Positions 42,025-51,401 of a stretch of DNA of 64,000 bases are shown here, piece by piece. How positions within the stretch are numbered: the stretch's first letter is position 1; each line of letters starts with the position of its first letter. This DNA is from PALSA-1006 sp963733265 (GTDB taxonomy: Bacteria > Pseudomonadota > Gammaproteobacteria > Burkholderiales > Gallionellaceae): positions 1 to 64,000 of the forward strand of contig CAVTCF010000004.1 of NCBI GenBank assembly GCA_963733265.1, given 5' to 3'. Made by a program: the position numbers and the translations under genes. Under the pieces are notes generated by a model. It saw nothing but the letters and a program-made list of their open reading frames with translations. It ran no database searches and was not told the DNA's origin.

Positions 42025-42374
42025 TCATAGAGTTCATCATCATCATTCTTCCCATTCTCTCTTTATAAATGAATCTCTATTAATTAAAACTTGAGGACAC
42101 ATTTAAAGGTACGGTTTGGCCGCTCCGCAACTTTCATACCAGCATATTTCCACATCCTTTGAGCGACTGCAAACGGATAGATTGTATTGAAAAACTATTT
42201 TTCGCACCCCCGGAAAAATTTCACGATTTAAAAGTACGCCCACAAATCGCACTTGATTGTCGAATGTGGCTGGGTATATTGACTTACATGCGAGTTTATC
42301 AATACCAAAGGTACCCGCCCATATCGAAAAATTAATAATCGCTTTATGAGGCTAGAATATTTGGCGGATTCTAG
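42025..42374. other. 350-bp stretch with no recognised feature
   Basis: AT-rich DNA between the small coiled-coil gene and the IS30 element. No coding frame, hairpin or repeat stands out, apart from the start of the 12-bp IS30 end repeat at 42375. Confidence 0.5.
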
Positions 42375-43401
42375 TATGAAGCGCAATTTTGAATAATGCA
42401 GGTCAGGTGGGTGAGATGCGGTAGCATCAATGCCCTTTGACCAGCCAGTCGAAATTGCACAAATGAACTATACACATATCACCCGAGAAGAACGATACCA
42501 GATTTACGCCTTGAAGAAGGCGGGACATAGGCAAAAAGAGATAGCCGAGGTACTGAAGCGAAGTCAGTCTACCATCAGCAGAGAATTAACTCGGAACGGT
42601 GGGCGACGTGGCTACCGTCCCAAACAAGCGCACAGCAAGTCGGTTGATAGGCAGGCGCTGAATGCACGAACGATTGATGCTGCGACATGGGAATTCGCTC
42701 AAGATATGCTGATGCTCCAATGGAGCCCAGAGCAGATCAGCGGGCATGCAGCCATCAGCCCAGAAACGGTTTACCAGCGAGTCTATGCAAATAAACGAGC
42801 GGGCGGAATGCTATGGAAGAACCTGCGTTGCCAGAAGCAACGAAGGAAGAGATACGGCAAGGCTGAACGACGCGGAACGATACCCAATAGGCTATCCATT
42901 GAAGATCGTCCTGCCATCGTTGAGACGCGTAGCCGTATCGGTGACTGGGAAGCGGACACAGTGATAGGCAAGAACCACCGCCAAGCGATTGTGAGTATCG
43001 TAGAACGTAAGACCGGATTCACACTGATCCAGAAGGTAGAACGCAAGACTGCACAAGCAGTCAGCCAGGCCATGATAGCTCTGCTGAAGCCTTACCGAAA
43101 AAAGGTAAGGACGATTACTTCTGACAACGGAAAGGAATTCGCCGGGCACGAAGAAATTGCCAAGAAGTTGAAAGCTGGCTTTTATTTCGCACACCCATAC
43201 TCATCATGGGAGCGAGGAACGAACGAAAACACAAACGGATTAATACGACAATACTTCCCCAAGAACAGAGACTTTACAACAATTACACGACAGGAGATCA
43301 ACACCGCGATGGAAAGATTAAACAACCGACCTAGAAAGAGACTTGGATTTCAGACACCGAATCAAGTATTCTTTAAGTCAGGCGTTGCGCTTCATATTTG
43401 A
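42375..43401. mobile_element. IS30-family insertion sequence
   Basis: A 12-bp inverted repeat, TATGAAGCGCAA (42375-42386) and TTGCGCTTCATA (43385-43396), brackets the transposase gene. The right copy overlaps the 3' end of the coding region. No target duplication could be confirmed, so the outer limits are approximate. Confidence 0.65.
42463..43401 (+). CDS. IS30-family transposase
   Basis: From ATG 42463 (MNYTHITREERYQIYALKKA) the 312-residue protein has the IS30 N-terminal helix-turn-helix (RQKEIAEVLKRSQSTISREL). The DDE domain shows GDWEADTVIG (Asp), TITSDNGKEF (Asp) and WERGTNENTNGLIRQYFPK (Glu), followed by RPRKRLGFQTPNQVF. An upstream in-frame ATG at 42430 exists but adds residues outside the family. 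The gene is intact. Confidence 0.94.
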   Translation: MNYTHITREERYQIYALKKAGHRQKEIAEVLKRSQSTISRELTRNGGRRGYRPKQAHSKSVDRQALNARTIDAATWEFAQDMLMLQWSPEQISGHAAISPETVYQRVYANKRAGGMLWKNLRCQKQRRKRYGKAERRGTIPNRLSIEDRPAIVETRSRIGDWEADTVIGKNHRQAIVSIVERKTGFTLIQKVERKTAQAVSQAMIALLKPYRKKVRTITSDNGKEFAGHEEIAKKLKAGFYFAHPYSSWERGTNENTNGLIRQYFPKNRDFTTITRQEINTAMERLNNRPRKRLGFQTPNQVFFKSGVALHI

Positions 43402-43556
43402 ACCCGCGTTTTTAAAGTGGTTCAAAAAATAGTTTTTCAACACAATCGGATAAGAATGTGACATCCATTGGTCATATCACATCAACACAAATCCATTTGA
43501 TTTCTCAAAACAGTTCGTGACCAAAATCACGCTTCGTTTACGGAATTTCAGTAAAT

Positions 43557-43913
43557 TTAGTGGTGAGCCAGCCCAATAAGTAGCAGTGCCACCAATGCCG
43601 GTACGGCTTGTACCCATAGTATCTTTTTGCTCGCGGTGATCGCACCAAACACTCCGGCAATCAATACACACCCAAGGAAAAATATCTGTATGCGATTATC
43701 GCCTGCCACCAATCCCCATATTAAACCCGCTGCCAGAAAGCCGTTATACAAACCCTGATTCGCGGCCAGCGCTTTACTAGCGGTTGCAAATTCTTTGCTT
43801 ATGCCGAACGCGCGCAGCCCGGCAGGTTTGTCCCACAGAAACATTTCAAGTATGAGAATATAACCATGAATGAGTGCCACGAAAACTACCGAGATATTTG
43901 CGATTAGGTTCAT
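43557..43913 (-). CDS. DUF1304-family membrane protein
   Basis: This 118-residue protein has four hydrophobic helices. It shows the family patterns VFVALIHGYILILEMFLW, ASKALAANQGLYNGFLAAGL and VFGAITASKKILWVQAVPAL. Its function is unknown; DUF1304 proteins are small inner-membrane proteins. It stands alone between the IS30 element and the gene at 43968. Confidence 0.9.
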   Translation of the reverse strand: MNLIANISVVFVALIHGYILILEMFLWDKPAGLRAFGISKEFATASKALAANQGLYNGFLAAGLIWGLVAGDNRIQIFFLGCVLIAGVFGAITASKKILWVQAVPALVALLLIGLAHH

Positions 43914-43967
43914 AAGTACACCCTTACGAATTTGGCAACATGGTGACTTGTTCTGAATACGGTCAGC

Positions 43968-44363
43968 TTACTCGGCCCCAACATCTTGCAGCAACTGTTC
44001 TGCTGTCTCGGCCAGTAACGCCACATCCAGTGTGCCGATACATTGCTCGGCGACGTTAATTCCGTCGAGAATCGTGGGCAGGTCTGTATCGGGAATTTCC
44101 CAGACAGCAGTTTCGTCTCCTTTTTGGCGTACGCGCTGAAGAACACCGATCGCGGCGTCGAGCAATTCGACCGCATTTAGAATTTTAGTCTCGTGCCTGA
44201 CCAGTGCTGTACGCACCACGGAGATGGCCGCAGCAAGCCGCCCAAACGCCGTGACATTAAACCGGTTAGCTCGTGCCGCCTGATAAGCGGCATGCATATC
44301 CATTGCATAGATGTCTTTCAATCCTCGTGTAACGGGAACCCGCAACAAGTTTCGTTTTTTCAT
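43968..44363 (-). CDS. Unrecognised protein downstream of rlpA (131 aa)
   Basis: The sequence is rich in Ala and helices: NLLRVPVTRGLKDIYAMDMHAAYQAARANRF, of which the RVPVTRGLKDIYAMDMH and FGRLAAAISVVRTALVRHE stretches are regular. No domain is recognised. It starts 27 bp after the rlpA stop on the same strand and probably belongs to the same transcript (mreB to rlpA). The regular codon use and the MKKRN start support a real gene. A role in the cell envelope is only positional inference. Confidence 0.6.
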   Translation of the reverse strand: MKKRNLLRVPVTRGLKDIYAMDMHAAYQAARANRFNVTAFGRLAAAISVVRTALVRHETKILNAVELLDAAIGVLQRVRQKGDETAVWEIPDTDLPTILDGINVAEQCIGTLDVALLAETAEQLLQDVGAE

Positions 44364-44389
44364 GTCTATGCTCTTTTAGATCAAGTCAA

Positions 44390-45418
44390 TTAACGTGTAC
44401 TGACGAAGGGCTTAAAGCCCAACTGGGTTTTAAGTTTTTCGGCTGCGGCTCGGGCTTCTTCCGGTGTTGTATACGGGCCGAAATGAACTCGTTCCAGTCC
44501 GTCTTTTTGATACAGGCTGAGTGCTTTGCCCTCGTCACCCAATTTGGATTGCATTTTTGCCAAAAAACTTTCTGCACCCTGGGGCGATTTGAATGCGCCC
44601 AGTTGCAGATATACATTTCCGGCGGCGGCAACGGAAGTCGTTTTCGTGGAATTCGCCGCTACGGTCGTGGCTTTTGGTACATCCGGCACGACAACAATCG
44701 GGGGTGAAGGCTCCGCTGTTAAGGGCTCTGATTTGATCGGGGTTGGTAATACCGTCGAAACAGTAAGCGGTTCCGATCCGTCAACTGCAATACTTTCTAC
44801 CAGTACTTCGGCACTGCCATTATTGATGACCCCCAGCTTGTGCGCGGCTGTGTATGAAAGGTCAATAATGCGGTCATGCAGGAATGGCCCGCGGTCATTC
44901 ACCCGCACAATGACCGATTTCTTGGTGGCAACATTAGTAATGCGCGCATAGCTGGGAATGGGAAGAGTAGGGTGTGCGGCAGTCATGCCATACATGTCGT
45001 ACACCTCTCCGATCGAAGTGCGCTGGCCATGAAACTTTTTGCCATACCAGGATGCAATACCCTGTTCTTTGTAATTGCCCGGCGCTTCGAGTGGTGTGTA
45101 GGTTTTACCCAATGCCGTGTAGGGGCGGTTCGCATAACGATGAAGCGGCTCGGCTTTGGGAACGGCATCCGGTGTGTCGTCCAGATTTTTCGGCGTATCA
45201 ACGCCCGGTCCGTCACCGACAAGGTAGCCGCCACTGGGGCTAACTGTTGCGGGAGCGGCAGTTGAAGTTTCGGCTTTCGGCGCGCTGGTTACTTGAGTGC
45301 TACTTGGCCCTGTTGACAGATCAACCACAGGCGCCGGCTTTACATGTTTTGTCGGGGCTTCCGCACACGCTGCCAGAATGACGGTTGCGAGTATAAGCAA
45401 AGCGATCTGCCGGTTCAT
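44390..45418 (-). CDS. rlpA: Septal ring lytic transglycosylase RlpA
   Basis: This 342-residue lipoprotein has a signal ending in the lipobox VILAAC (Cys 18). A Pro/Thr-rich linker leads to the double-psi beta-barrel domain: GIASWYGKKFHGQRTSIGE, AHPTLPIPSYARITN and VRVNDRGPFLHDRIIDLS with catalytic-type residues. A C-terminal SPOR domain (YLQLGAFKSPQGAESFLAKM) binds glycan strands lacking stem peptides. It cleaves peptidoglycan at division or elongation sites. It follows rodA directly. Confidence 0.94.
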   Translation of the reverse strand: MNRQIALLILATVILAACAEAPTKHVKPAPVVDLSTGPSSTQVTSAPKAETSTAAPATVSPSGGYLVGDGPGVDTPKNLDDTPDAVPKAEPLHRYANRPYTALGKTYTPLEAPGNYKEQGIASWYGKKFHGQRTSIGEVYDMYGMTAAHPTLPIPSYARITNVATKKSVIVRVNDRGPFLHDRIIDLSYTAAHKLGVINNGSAEVLVESIAVDGSEPLTVSTVLPTPIKSEPLTAEPSPPIVVVPDVPKATTVAANSTKTTSVAAAGNVYLQLGAFKSPQGAESFLAKMQSKLGDEGKALSLYQKDGLERVHFGPYTTPEEARAAAEKLKTQLGFKPFVSTR

Positions 45419-45429
45419 CGTTTGACTCC

Positions 45430-46530
45430 TCAGGTTTTAACCAATTGTTTGTGGGTGTGAATACTCATCAGCATACCAAATCCCAGCAACAAAGTGAGCA
45501 TGGATGTGCCGCCATAGCTTACCATTGGCAAAGGCACGCCAACCACCGGCAGAATACCGCTGACCATGCCCATGTTCACAAAGGCATAGGTGAAGAAGGT
45601 GAGGGTGATGCTACCCGCCATCAGGCGTGTAAAATAGGTTGAGGCATTGGCCGTAATAACAAATCCACGGCCGATAACAAAAATATAAAGGCCCAGCAAA
45701 ATCAGATTGCCGAGAAAGCCAAACTCTTCCGAGTAAACGGCAAAAATAAAGTCAGTGGTGCGCTCCGGCAAAAAATCCAGGTGGGTTTGCGTGCCGTTCA
45801 AATAGCCTTTGCCCAGTATTCCCCCGGAGCCCACTGCGATCATGCCCTGAATGGTGTGATAGCCCTTGCCCAATGCATCCTGCGACGGATCGAGCAGCAT
45901 GAGCACACGGTGGCGCTGGTAGTCATGCAGTGACGACCATAAAAAGGGCGCGCTGGCCGCCATAGCCACGCCCATGCCCACCATGATGCGCCAGCTCAAT
46001 CCGGCCAGAAACAAGACAAAAAACCCGCTTGCGCCTATCAGTACTGACGTGCCCAAGTCTGGCTGACGTGCAATCAACGCGACAGGAACCAGCAAAAGCA
46101 AAGCAGCAACAAAATAATTTCTAAGCGTTAGCGTTGCCTCATGCTTTTCAAAATACCACGCCATCATTAAGGGCACGGCGATCTTCATCAATTCTGAAGG
46201 TTGGATAGTCGCAACACCAATATTTAGCCAACGCCTTGCCCCGTGACTTATTTCTCCGAATAGTGCCACACAGATCAGCAACACCATGCCAAATATATAG
46301 ATCGGTACCGCGCTGCGTATTAAATAGTGCAGCGGCATGTTGGCAACCATCCACATCGCTGCAAGCGCAACGAGAATATTAACAAACTGGGAGAAAACAC
46401 GTATCCAGTTGCTGTCTGTGGCTGAGTAAAGCAGCACCAGACTGACCACCATCAACAAACCAATGGCCGATAGCAAAACCGGATCGAGATGTAGCATAAA
46501 GCGTCGCTGCAATTCTTTTGTGTTTATCAT
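45430..46530 (-). CDS. rodA: Rod shape-determining glycosyltransferase RodA (SEDS)
   Basis: This 366-residue SEDS protein has about ten membrane helices. Signature patterns are GEISHGARRWLNIGVATIQP (with SELMKIAVP directly following), ARQPDLGTS, the large loop with GKGYLNGTQTHLDFLPERTT and FIFAVYSEEFGF, and VGVPLPMVSYGGTSML at the end. It polymerises glycan chains in the elongasome together with PBP2, whose gene mrdA stands 18 bp upstream. Confidence 0.96.
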   Translation of the reverse strand: MINTKELQRRFMLHLDPVLLSAIGLLMVVSLVLLYSATDSNWIRVFSQFVNILVALAAMWMVANMPLHYLIRSAVPIYIFGMVLLICVALFGEISHGARRWLNIGVATIQPSELMKIAVPLMMAWYFEKHEATLTLRNYFVAALLLLVPVALIARQPDLGTSVLIGASGFFVLFLAGLSWRIMVGMGVAMAASAPFLWSSLHDYQRHRVLMLLDPSQDALGKGYHTIQGMIAVGSGGILGKGYLNGTQTHLDFLPERTTDFIFAVYSEEFGFLGNLILLGLYIFVIGRGFVITANASTYFTRLMAGSITLTFFTYAFVNMGMVSGILPVVGVPLPMVSYGGTSMLTLLLGFGMLMSIHTHKQLVKT

Positions 46531-46548
46531 GCAAACACCTGAACATGC

Positions 46549-48444
46549 TTAATCATGTTCGCCCCCCTTTTTTTGATCCACAGTTTCCAGTGGCTTGGGT
46601 ACCTTTCCGAGCAAATAGTAATCCAATACTTTACGCGCTATGGGGGCTGCAGTTGCACCGCCGTGTCCGCCATTTTCCACTAAAACAGCCAGCGCGATTC
46701 GAGGTTTTTCCACGGGTGCAAATGAGATGAACCAGGCATGGTCGCGATTGTATTCCGAGATTTTATTTGCTTCATACTTTTCACCTTGTTTCATGCCGAT
46801 TACCTGTGCGGTTCCGGTCTTTCCAGCCATGCGATAGGGCGCACCCGCACTGGCTCCGGCAGCCGTTCCACCCGGCCGGGTTACTGCCTCCATCGCACGT
46901 TTAACCAAATCGATATGCTCCGGATTGATATGCATATCGAGTATGGGTACGGGCAGCGGCTGTGGCACATCTCCCGTCGGGTGTTGTACTTGTTTCACAA
47001 AATGCGGTTTATAGGCAATGCCATCATTTGCCAGCGTTGCAGTTGCCGAAGCCAGTTGCAACGGGGTGACCAGATTGTAACCCTGCCCAATACCCGCCGA
47101 TACTGTATCTCCGGGATACCATATCTGATTATGGCGCTTCATCTTCCATTCTTGCGAGGGCAGCAAACCGGGAACTTCACCGTCCATATCCACCCCGGTC
47201 TTTTTTCCAAAACCAAACTGGGACAGATAAGCATGTATCTTGTCTATGCCCAACTCATTGGCCAAGCCATAGTAATAAGTGTCGCAGGAAACCACGATGG
47301 ATTTAAACATGTCCACGCTTCCGTGTCCGCCCTGTTTCCAATCGCGGTACTGGTGACGATTGCCCGGCAATGTGTAGTAGCCCGGATCGCTTATCGCGTA
47401 GCTTGCTGAGCGCTGATAAAACAAGCCTGCAAGCGCCATGAATGGCTTGATGGTTGAACCCGGTGGGTATTGGCCGCGCAAGGCACGATTATTCAGCGGT
47501 ACATCGGGTGAGTTATTCAGTTCATCCCAGTTTTCACTGTCAATGCCGTCGATAAACAAGTTGGGGTCGTAGCCGGGTTTGCTCACAAATGCCAGTATAT
47601 CCCCGTTGCTAGGGTCAATCGCCACCAATGCACCACGGTAATTTCCGAAAGCTTGTTCTGCTATTTCCTGTAATTTAGCGTCCAGCGTCAGCATCAAATT
47701 GTTGCCGGACAGGGGCGCAGTGCGCGACAGGGAACGTACGGCACGTCCACCCGCATCAACCTCTACTTGTTCAAAGCCGGTAGTCCCGTGCAATTCTTTT
47801 TCGTAACTTTGTTCGATGCCGGTTTTGCCAATGTAATCTGAGCCAAGATAGTTTGACGCAGTTTCATCTTCTTCCAATTGTTCAACGTCTTTATCGTTGA
47901 TGCGCCCGATATAGCCGATCAAATGTGCGGTTCCTTCACCGTAGGGATATTCGCGGAATAAGCGCGCCTTGATCTCCACCCCGGGAAAACGATAACTCTG
48001 TGCCGCAAAACGCGCCACTTCCTCATCGCTTAATCGATTGCGAATTGGCAAGGTATCAAAGTTTCGGCTCTCGTCCAGCAACTTCTTAAACCGCTTGCGA
48101 TCTTTGGGTTGAATATCCACGAGCGTGGACAGATCATTTATTGTTTGTTCGAGATTCGCCACTTTGCGCGAGGCAATCTCCAGTGTGTAACCGGAATAAT
48201 TGCGGGCGAGAACCACGCCGTTCCGGTCCAGAATCAAGCCCCGGTTTGGCACAACCGGCACGACCGCGATGCGGTTGCTTTCGGCCAACGTCTGGAAATA
48301 TTCATGTTTGAGTACTTGCAGGTAAAAGAATCGCAGCAGCAAGATGAACAACATAACCAGCACGATGCCGAGGCTGAGCATCAGGCGCAGACGGAAGTAA
48401 TATATTTCGCGCTGATGATTTTTCAGCTCGATTCGATGACTCAT
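46549..48444 (-). CDS. mrdA: Penicillin-binding protein 2 (peptidoglycan transpeptidase)
   Basis: The 631-residue protein has an N-terminal membrane helix (about 20-42), a pedestal domain (VPVVPNRGLILDRNGVVLA) and the transpeptidase domain. That domain carries the active-site serine in PPGSTIKPFM (SxxK), SCD (SxN position) in VVSCDTYYYGLA, and AGKTGTAQV (KTG). It cross-links peptidoglycan in cell elongation. The start overlaps mreD by 4 bp. A Gly/Asp-rich short tail ends the protein. It is normal in size. Confidence 0.96.
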   Translation of the reverse strand: MSHRIELKNHQREIYYFRLRLMLSLGIVLVMLFILLLRFFYLQVLKHEYFQTLAESNRIAVVPVVPNRGLILDRNGVVLARNYSGYTLEIASRKVANLEQTINDLSTLVDIQPKDRKRFKKLLDESRNFDTLPIRNRLSDEEVARFAAQSYRFPGVEIKARLFREYPYGEGTAHLIGYIGRINDKDVEQLEEDETASNYLGSDYIGKTGIEQSYEKELHGTTGFEQVEVDAGGRAVRSLSRTAPLSGNNLMLTLDAKLQEIAEQAFGNYRGALVAIDPSNGDILAFVSKPGYDPNLFIDGIDSENWDELNNSPDVPLNNRALRGQYPPGSTIKPFMALAGLFYQRSASYAISDPGYYTLPGNRHQYRDWKQGGHGSVDMFKSIVVSCDTYYYGLANELGIDKIHAYLSQFGFGKKTGVDMDGEVPGLLPSQEWKMKRHNQIWYPGDTVSAGIGQGYNLVTPLQLASATATLANDGIAYKPHFVKQVQHPTGDVPQPLPVPILDMHINPEHIDLVKRAMEAVTRPGGTAAGASAGAPYRMAGKTGTAQVIGMKQGEKYEANKISEYNRDHAWFISFAPVEKPRIALAVLVENGGHGGATAAPIARKVLDYYLLGKVPKPLETVDQKKGGEHD

Positions 48445-48959
48445 AGCTCGTTGGGGTCAGACCGTGGACGACGCAGGTTTTGCAGCAGAAGTGTCATGGG
48501 AATCCACATTGCCGCAGAAACGACGCAACCCAAAAAATATTCCCAGACAATTAGGCCCCTTACTTGCCAATGAACTGCGGCATAAGTCGCATAACTGATC
48601 AGCAACAGCGGAAATATCTGAAACGTCTGTTGGCGCAGATCAAACATCTGGATGCGCCGATGCAGCACTGTTCCCCCAAAGGCCAAGACTGCATAAGCCA
48701 GAGCATGTTGACCAAATAGACTGGCATCCGCCACATCGGTCAAAATTCCAACTGTCCAGGCGATACCAATACCAACCCGGTATGGTTTGTGAGTGCACCA
48801 GTAGAGCAGCACCAGCCCCACGAAGTCAGGACGCAAGATTAGACCCCAACCGGACCACGGCAACCAGTTTAACAATATCGCCGCAAACAAACTGAGTGCG
48901 ATAAACCATGGATGGGCTGGTAGCAGGAACTCTTGATCTTTTGGAAAGTCTGCGCTCAT
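48441..48959 (-). CDS. mreD: Rod shape-determining protein MreD
   Basis: This 172-residue inner-membrane protein has five to six hydrophobic helices. Typical stretches are WLPWSGWGLILRPDFVGLVL and GIAWTVGILTDVADASLFGQ, in which the acidic and glycine positions after the second helix are conserved. It overlaps mreC and mrdA by 4 bp each. It is part of the elongasome with MreB and MreC. Confidence 0.93.
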   Translation of the reverse strand: MSADFPKDQEFLLPAHPWFIALSLFAAILLNWLPWSGWGLILRPDFVGLVLLYWCTHKPYRVGIGIAWTVGILTDVADASLFGQHALAYAVLAFGGTVLHRRIQMFDLRQQTFQIFPLLLISYATYAAVHWQVRGLIVWEYFLGCVVSAAMWIPMTLLLQNLRRPRSDPNEL

Positions 48960-49870
48960 TGGGGTTTCCGTTTGCTGACAATTTTTGGTTTTTCTTCAGA
49001 CGTTGTCGTGGCGGATTCGGGACGAGGCGGCAATTCCGGTGTGCCGGCAACGATCAGCAAATAACGATGTCTATCAACGCCGGCCATCGGCAAGCAAACA
49101 ATTTTGGCAAACGGATAGGCCGGATCGCGCTCGATTTTAACAACCTTGGCAACCGGTAATCCGGCCGGGTAAGTACCATCTATGCCGGAGGTTACCAGCA
49201 CGTCACCCGGTTGGATGTCCGAACTAATGGGCATATAGCGAAGTGCCAGTTCGTTGATATCGCCAGAACCAAATACAACAGCACGAATTCCATTTCGCAA
49301 AATTTGTACCGGAACAGCATGATCCTTGTCGGTAATTAAAGTAATTTCGGAAAGCCACGGATAAACGCGAGTGACTTGGCCGACAATACCAATATCGTCC
49401 ATGACAACCTGTCCAAGCTGCACATTGGCTTTTGATCCCTTGCTGACAAAAAGTTTGCGTTTGAAAATATCGCGTTCGACATAGGCAATCTCCGCCATTT
49501 GCATGGGATATTGCACTCTTTGCGCAACGTCCAAAAGGTTATGCAATTGTGTGTTTTCAGCTTGTATCACTTGCAGCAGATTCAACTGTGCCGCATCAGT
49601 GCTGTGTTGCTCGCGTAATTGAACATTTTCCCCAATCAGGCGGTGTTGGATCTCAAAATAAGTGCTGACCTCTTGCCACACTGCTCCTGGCAAAGTAGTT
49701 AGCCGCTGAAAGGGATAAACAATAATTGAGATGACAGTGCGCGTGGATTCGAGATACTTGAAGCGCGCATCCACAAACAAAAGTAGCAGGGAAAGAACGA
49801 CGAAAAACACCAAGCGCACTAGCGCGCTTGGCCCGCGATTAAAAAAGCGGAATGACTGTGTGCTGTCCAA
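48956..49870 (-). CDS. mreC: Rod shape-determining protein MreC
   Basis: TTG 49870 is chosen: it lies 7 bp beyond the mreB stop and gives SLDSTQSFRFFNRGPSAL, the usual MreC start. The longer open frame (to 49963) runs into mreB. The 304-residue protein has a membrane helix (about 20-40), a coiled coil (about 60-110) and the two beta-barrel domains: MDDIGIVGQVTRVYPWLSEI, ITDKDHAVPVQILRNGIRAV, GDVLVTSGIDGTYPAGLPVA. It links MreB to the periplasmic machinery. Confidence 0.94.
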   Translation of the reverse strand: MDSTQSFRFFNRGPSALVRLVFFVVLSLLLLFVDARFKYLESTRTVISIIVYPFQRLTTLPGAVWQEVSTYFEIQHRLIGENVQLREQHSTDAAQLNLLQVIQAENTQLHNLLDVAQRVQYPMQMAEIAYVERDIFKRKLFVSKGSKANVQLGQVVMDDIGIVGQVTRVYPWLSEITLITDKDHAVPVQILRNGIRAVVFGSGDINELALRYMPISSDIQPGDVLVTSGIDGTYPAGLPVAKVVKIERDPAYPFAKIVCLPMAGVDRHRYLLIVAGTPELPPRPESATTTSEEKPKIVSKRKPQ

Positions 49871-49877
49871 AGAAAAA

Positions 49878-50921
49878 TTAATCGCTTGCGAAGATATTGC
49901 TGTACTTGTCCATCCTGTCCAAAGCCTTACCGGAACCGCGAACCACACAAGTGAGTGGGTCATCGGCGATCACAACGGGCAAGCCCGTTTCTTCCATCAG
50001 TAAGCGGTCAATGTCGCGCAATAATGCGCCGCCGCCTGTAAGCACCATTCCTTTGCTGGCAATGTCCGCACCCAGTTCCGGCGGGGTTTGTTCCAGCGCG
50101 GTCTTAACTGCGCTAACAATACTATTGAGCGGATCTGTCAGTGCTTCCAGAATTTCGTTACTTGAGATTGTGAAGCTGCGCGGCACGCCTTCTGCCAGAT
50201 TACGACCATTCACTTCCATCTCGCGCACTTCACTACCGGGAAAGGCTGACCCGATTTCTTTTTTGATTTGTTCGGCTGTTGTTTCGCCAATCAACATGCC
50301 GTAGTTGCGGCGAATGTAGTTGATGATAGCCTCGTCAAATTTATCACCGCCAACGCGGACGGAGCCGGAATACACTGCACCGCCTAGCGAGATCACCCCG
50401 ACTTCTGTTGTACCCCCGCCGATGTCCACTACCATCGAGCCGGTAGCATCTTCCACTGGCAGATCCGCGCCGATAGCTGCCGCCATCGGCTCTTCGATCA
50501 ACTCAACACGGCGGGCACCGGCACCGAAGGCAGATTCGCGGATCGCACGACGTTCAACTTGAGTGGAGCCGCAAGGCACACAGATGACGATGCGCGGGCT
50601 GGGCGTAAAAATGCTGGACTTGTGTACGCGCCGGATAAACTGCTTAAGCATTTGTTCAGTAACGGTAAAATCGGCGATCACGCCGTCTTTCATTGGGCGG
50701 ATGGCAGTAATGTTACCCGGTGTGCGGCCTAACATCTGCTTTGCCGCAAGGCCAACCTGTTGAATCACTTTTTTGCCATTAGGGCCGCCTTCCTGGCGAA
50801 TCGCTACCACCGATGGCTCGTTTAATACGATGCCCTGTCCCCGTGCCCATATCAGTGTGTTTGCCGTGCCTAAGTCAATTGCCAGATCGTTGGAAAAGTA
50901 TCCGTTAAAGTAATTCAACAT
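49878..50921 (-). CDS. mreB: Rod shape-determining actin homologue MreB
   Basis: This is a 347-residue actin fold: DLGTANTLIWARGQGIVLNE (phosphate 1), AAAIGADLPVEDATGSMVVD, then IGGGTTEVGVISLGG (phosphate 2) and TGGGALLRDIDRLL (adenosine site). It forms membrane-bound filaments that position the elongasome. It is the first gene of the operon mreB-mreC-mreD-mrdA-rodA-rlpA, divergent from gatC; the 85 bp between them hold the promoters. Confidence 0.97.
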   Translation of the reverse strand: MLNYFNGYFSNDLAIDLGTANTLIWARGQGIVLNEPSVVAIRQEGGPNGKKVIQQVGLAAKQMLGRTPGNITAIRPMKDGVIADFTVTEQMLKQFIRRVHKSSIFTPSPRIVICVPCGSTQVERRAIRESAFGAGARRVELIEEPMAAAIGADLPVEDATGSMVVDIGGGTTEVGVISLGGAVYSGSVRVGGDKFDEAIINYIRRNYGMLIGETTAEQIKKEIGSAFPGSEVREMEVNGRNLAEGVPRSFTISSNEILEALTDPLNSIVSAVKTALEQTPPELGADIASKGMVLTGGGALLRDIDRLLMEETGLPVVIADDPLTCVVRGSGKALDRMDKYSNIFASD

Positions 50922-51006
50922 TTTTATTGCCTTGTGAGAAGGGGTGCGCCGCTAAAGGTGTTTATGATAACCTATTAAGCTCATTTTGTTAAAGCGTTAC
51001 ACCATT

Positions 51007-51294
51007 ATGTCTTTGAATATCGCTGATGTTGAAAAAGTTGCCCGTTTGGCCCGTTTGTCCATGTCTGATGAGGAAAAGCAAACTGCACTGGCGCAGCTCA
51101 CTAGTATTTTCGGCTTAATCGCTGAAATGCAGGCCGTTGATACCACCGGTATCGCCCCGATGTCGCACAGTCAGGAATTGAGCCAGCGCTTGCGTGAGGA
51201 TGTGGTGACCGAACCCAATCAACGAGAGGCTTTTCAAGCTATTGCACCGCAGGTGGAACAGGGCCTGTATCTTGTTCCGCAGGTCATCGAGTAG
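51007..51294 (+). CDS. gatC: Glu/Asp-tRNA amidotransferase subunit GatC
   Basis: From ATG 51007 the 95-residue protein has the GatC pattern: IADVEKVARLARLSMSDEEK, LAQLTSIFGLIAEMQAVDTT and MSHSQELSQRLREDVVTE. It stabilises GatA and links it to GatB. The frame from 50986 is longer but lacks support. It starts the gatC-gatA-(109-aa gene)-gatB cluster. Confidence 0.95.
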   Translation: MSLNIADVEKVARLARLSMSDEEKQTALAQLTSIFGLIAEMQAVDTTGIAPMSHSQELSQRLREDVVTEPNQREAFQAIAPQVEQGLYLVPQVIE

Positions 51295-51401
51295 GGGTGA
51301 AAGGTGACTCTCCGTTACGCAGCTCCAGTGAAAGGCGAAATAAAACCCCGATGTTTCGTTTCGCATTTCACGTTTAACATTTCACAGAACCACAAACGAA
51401 T

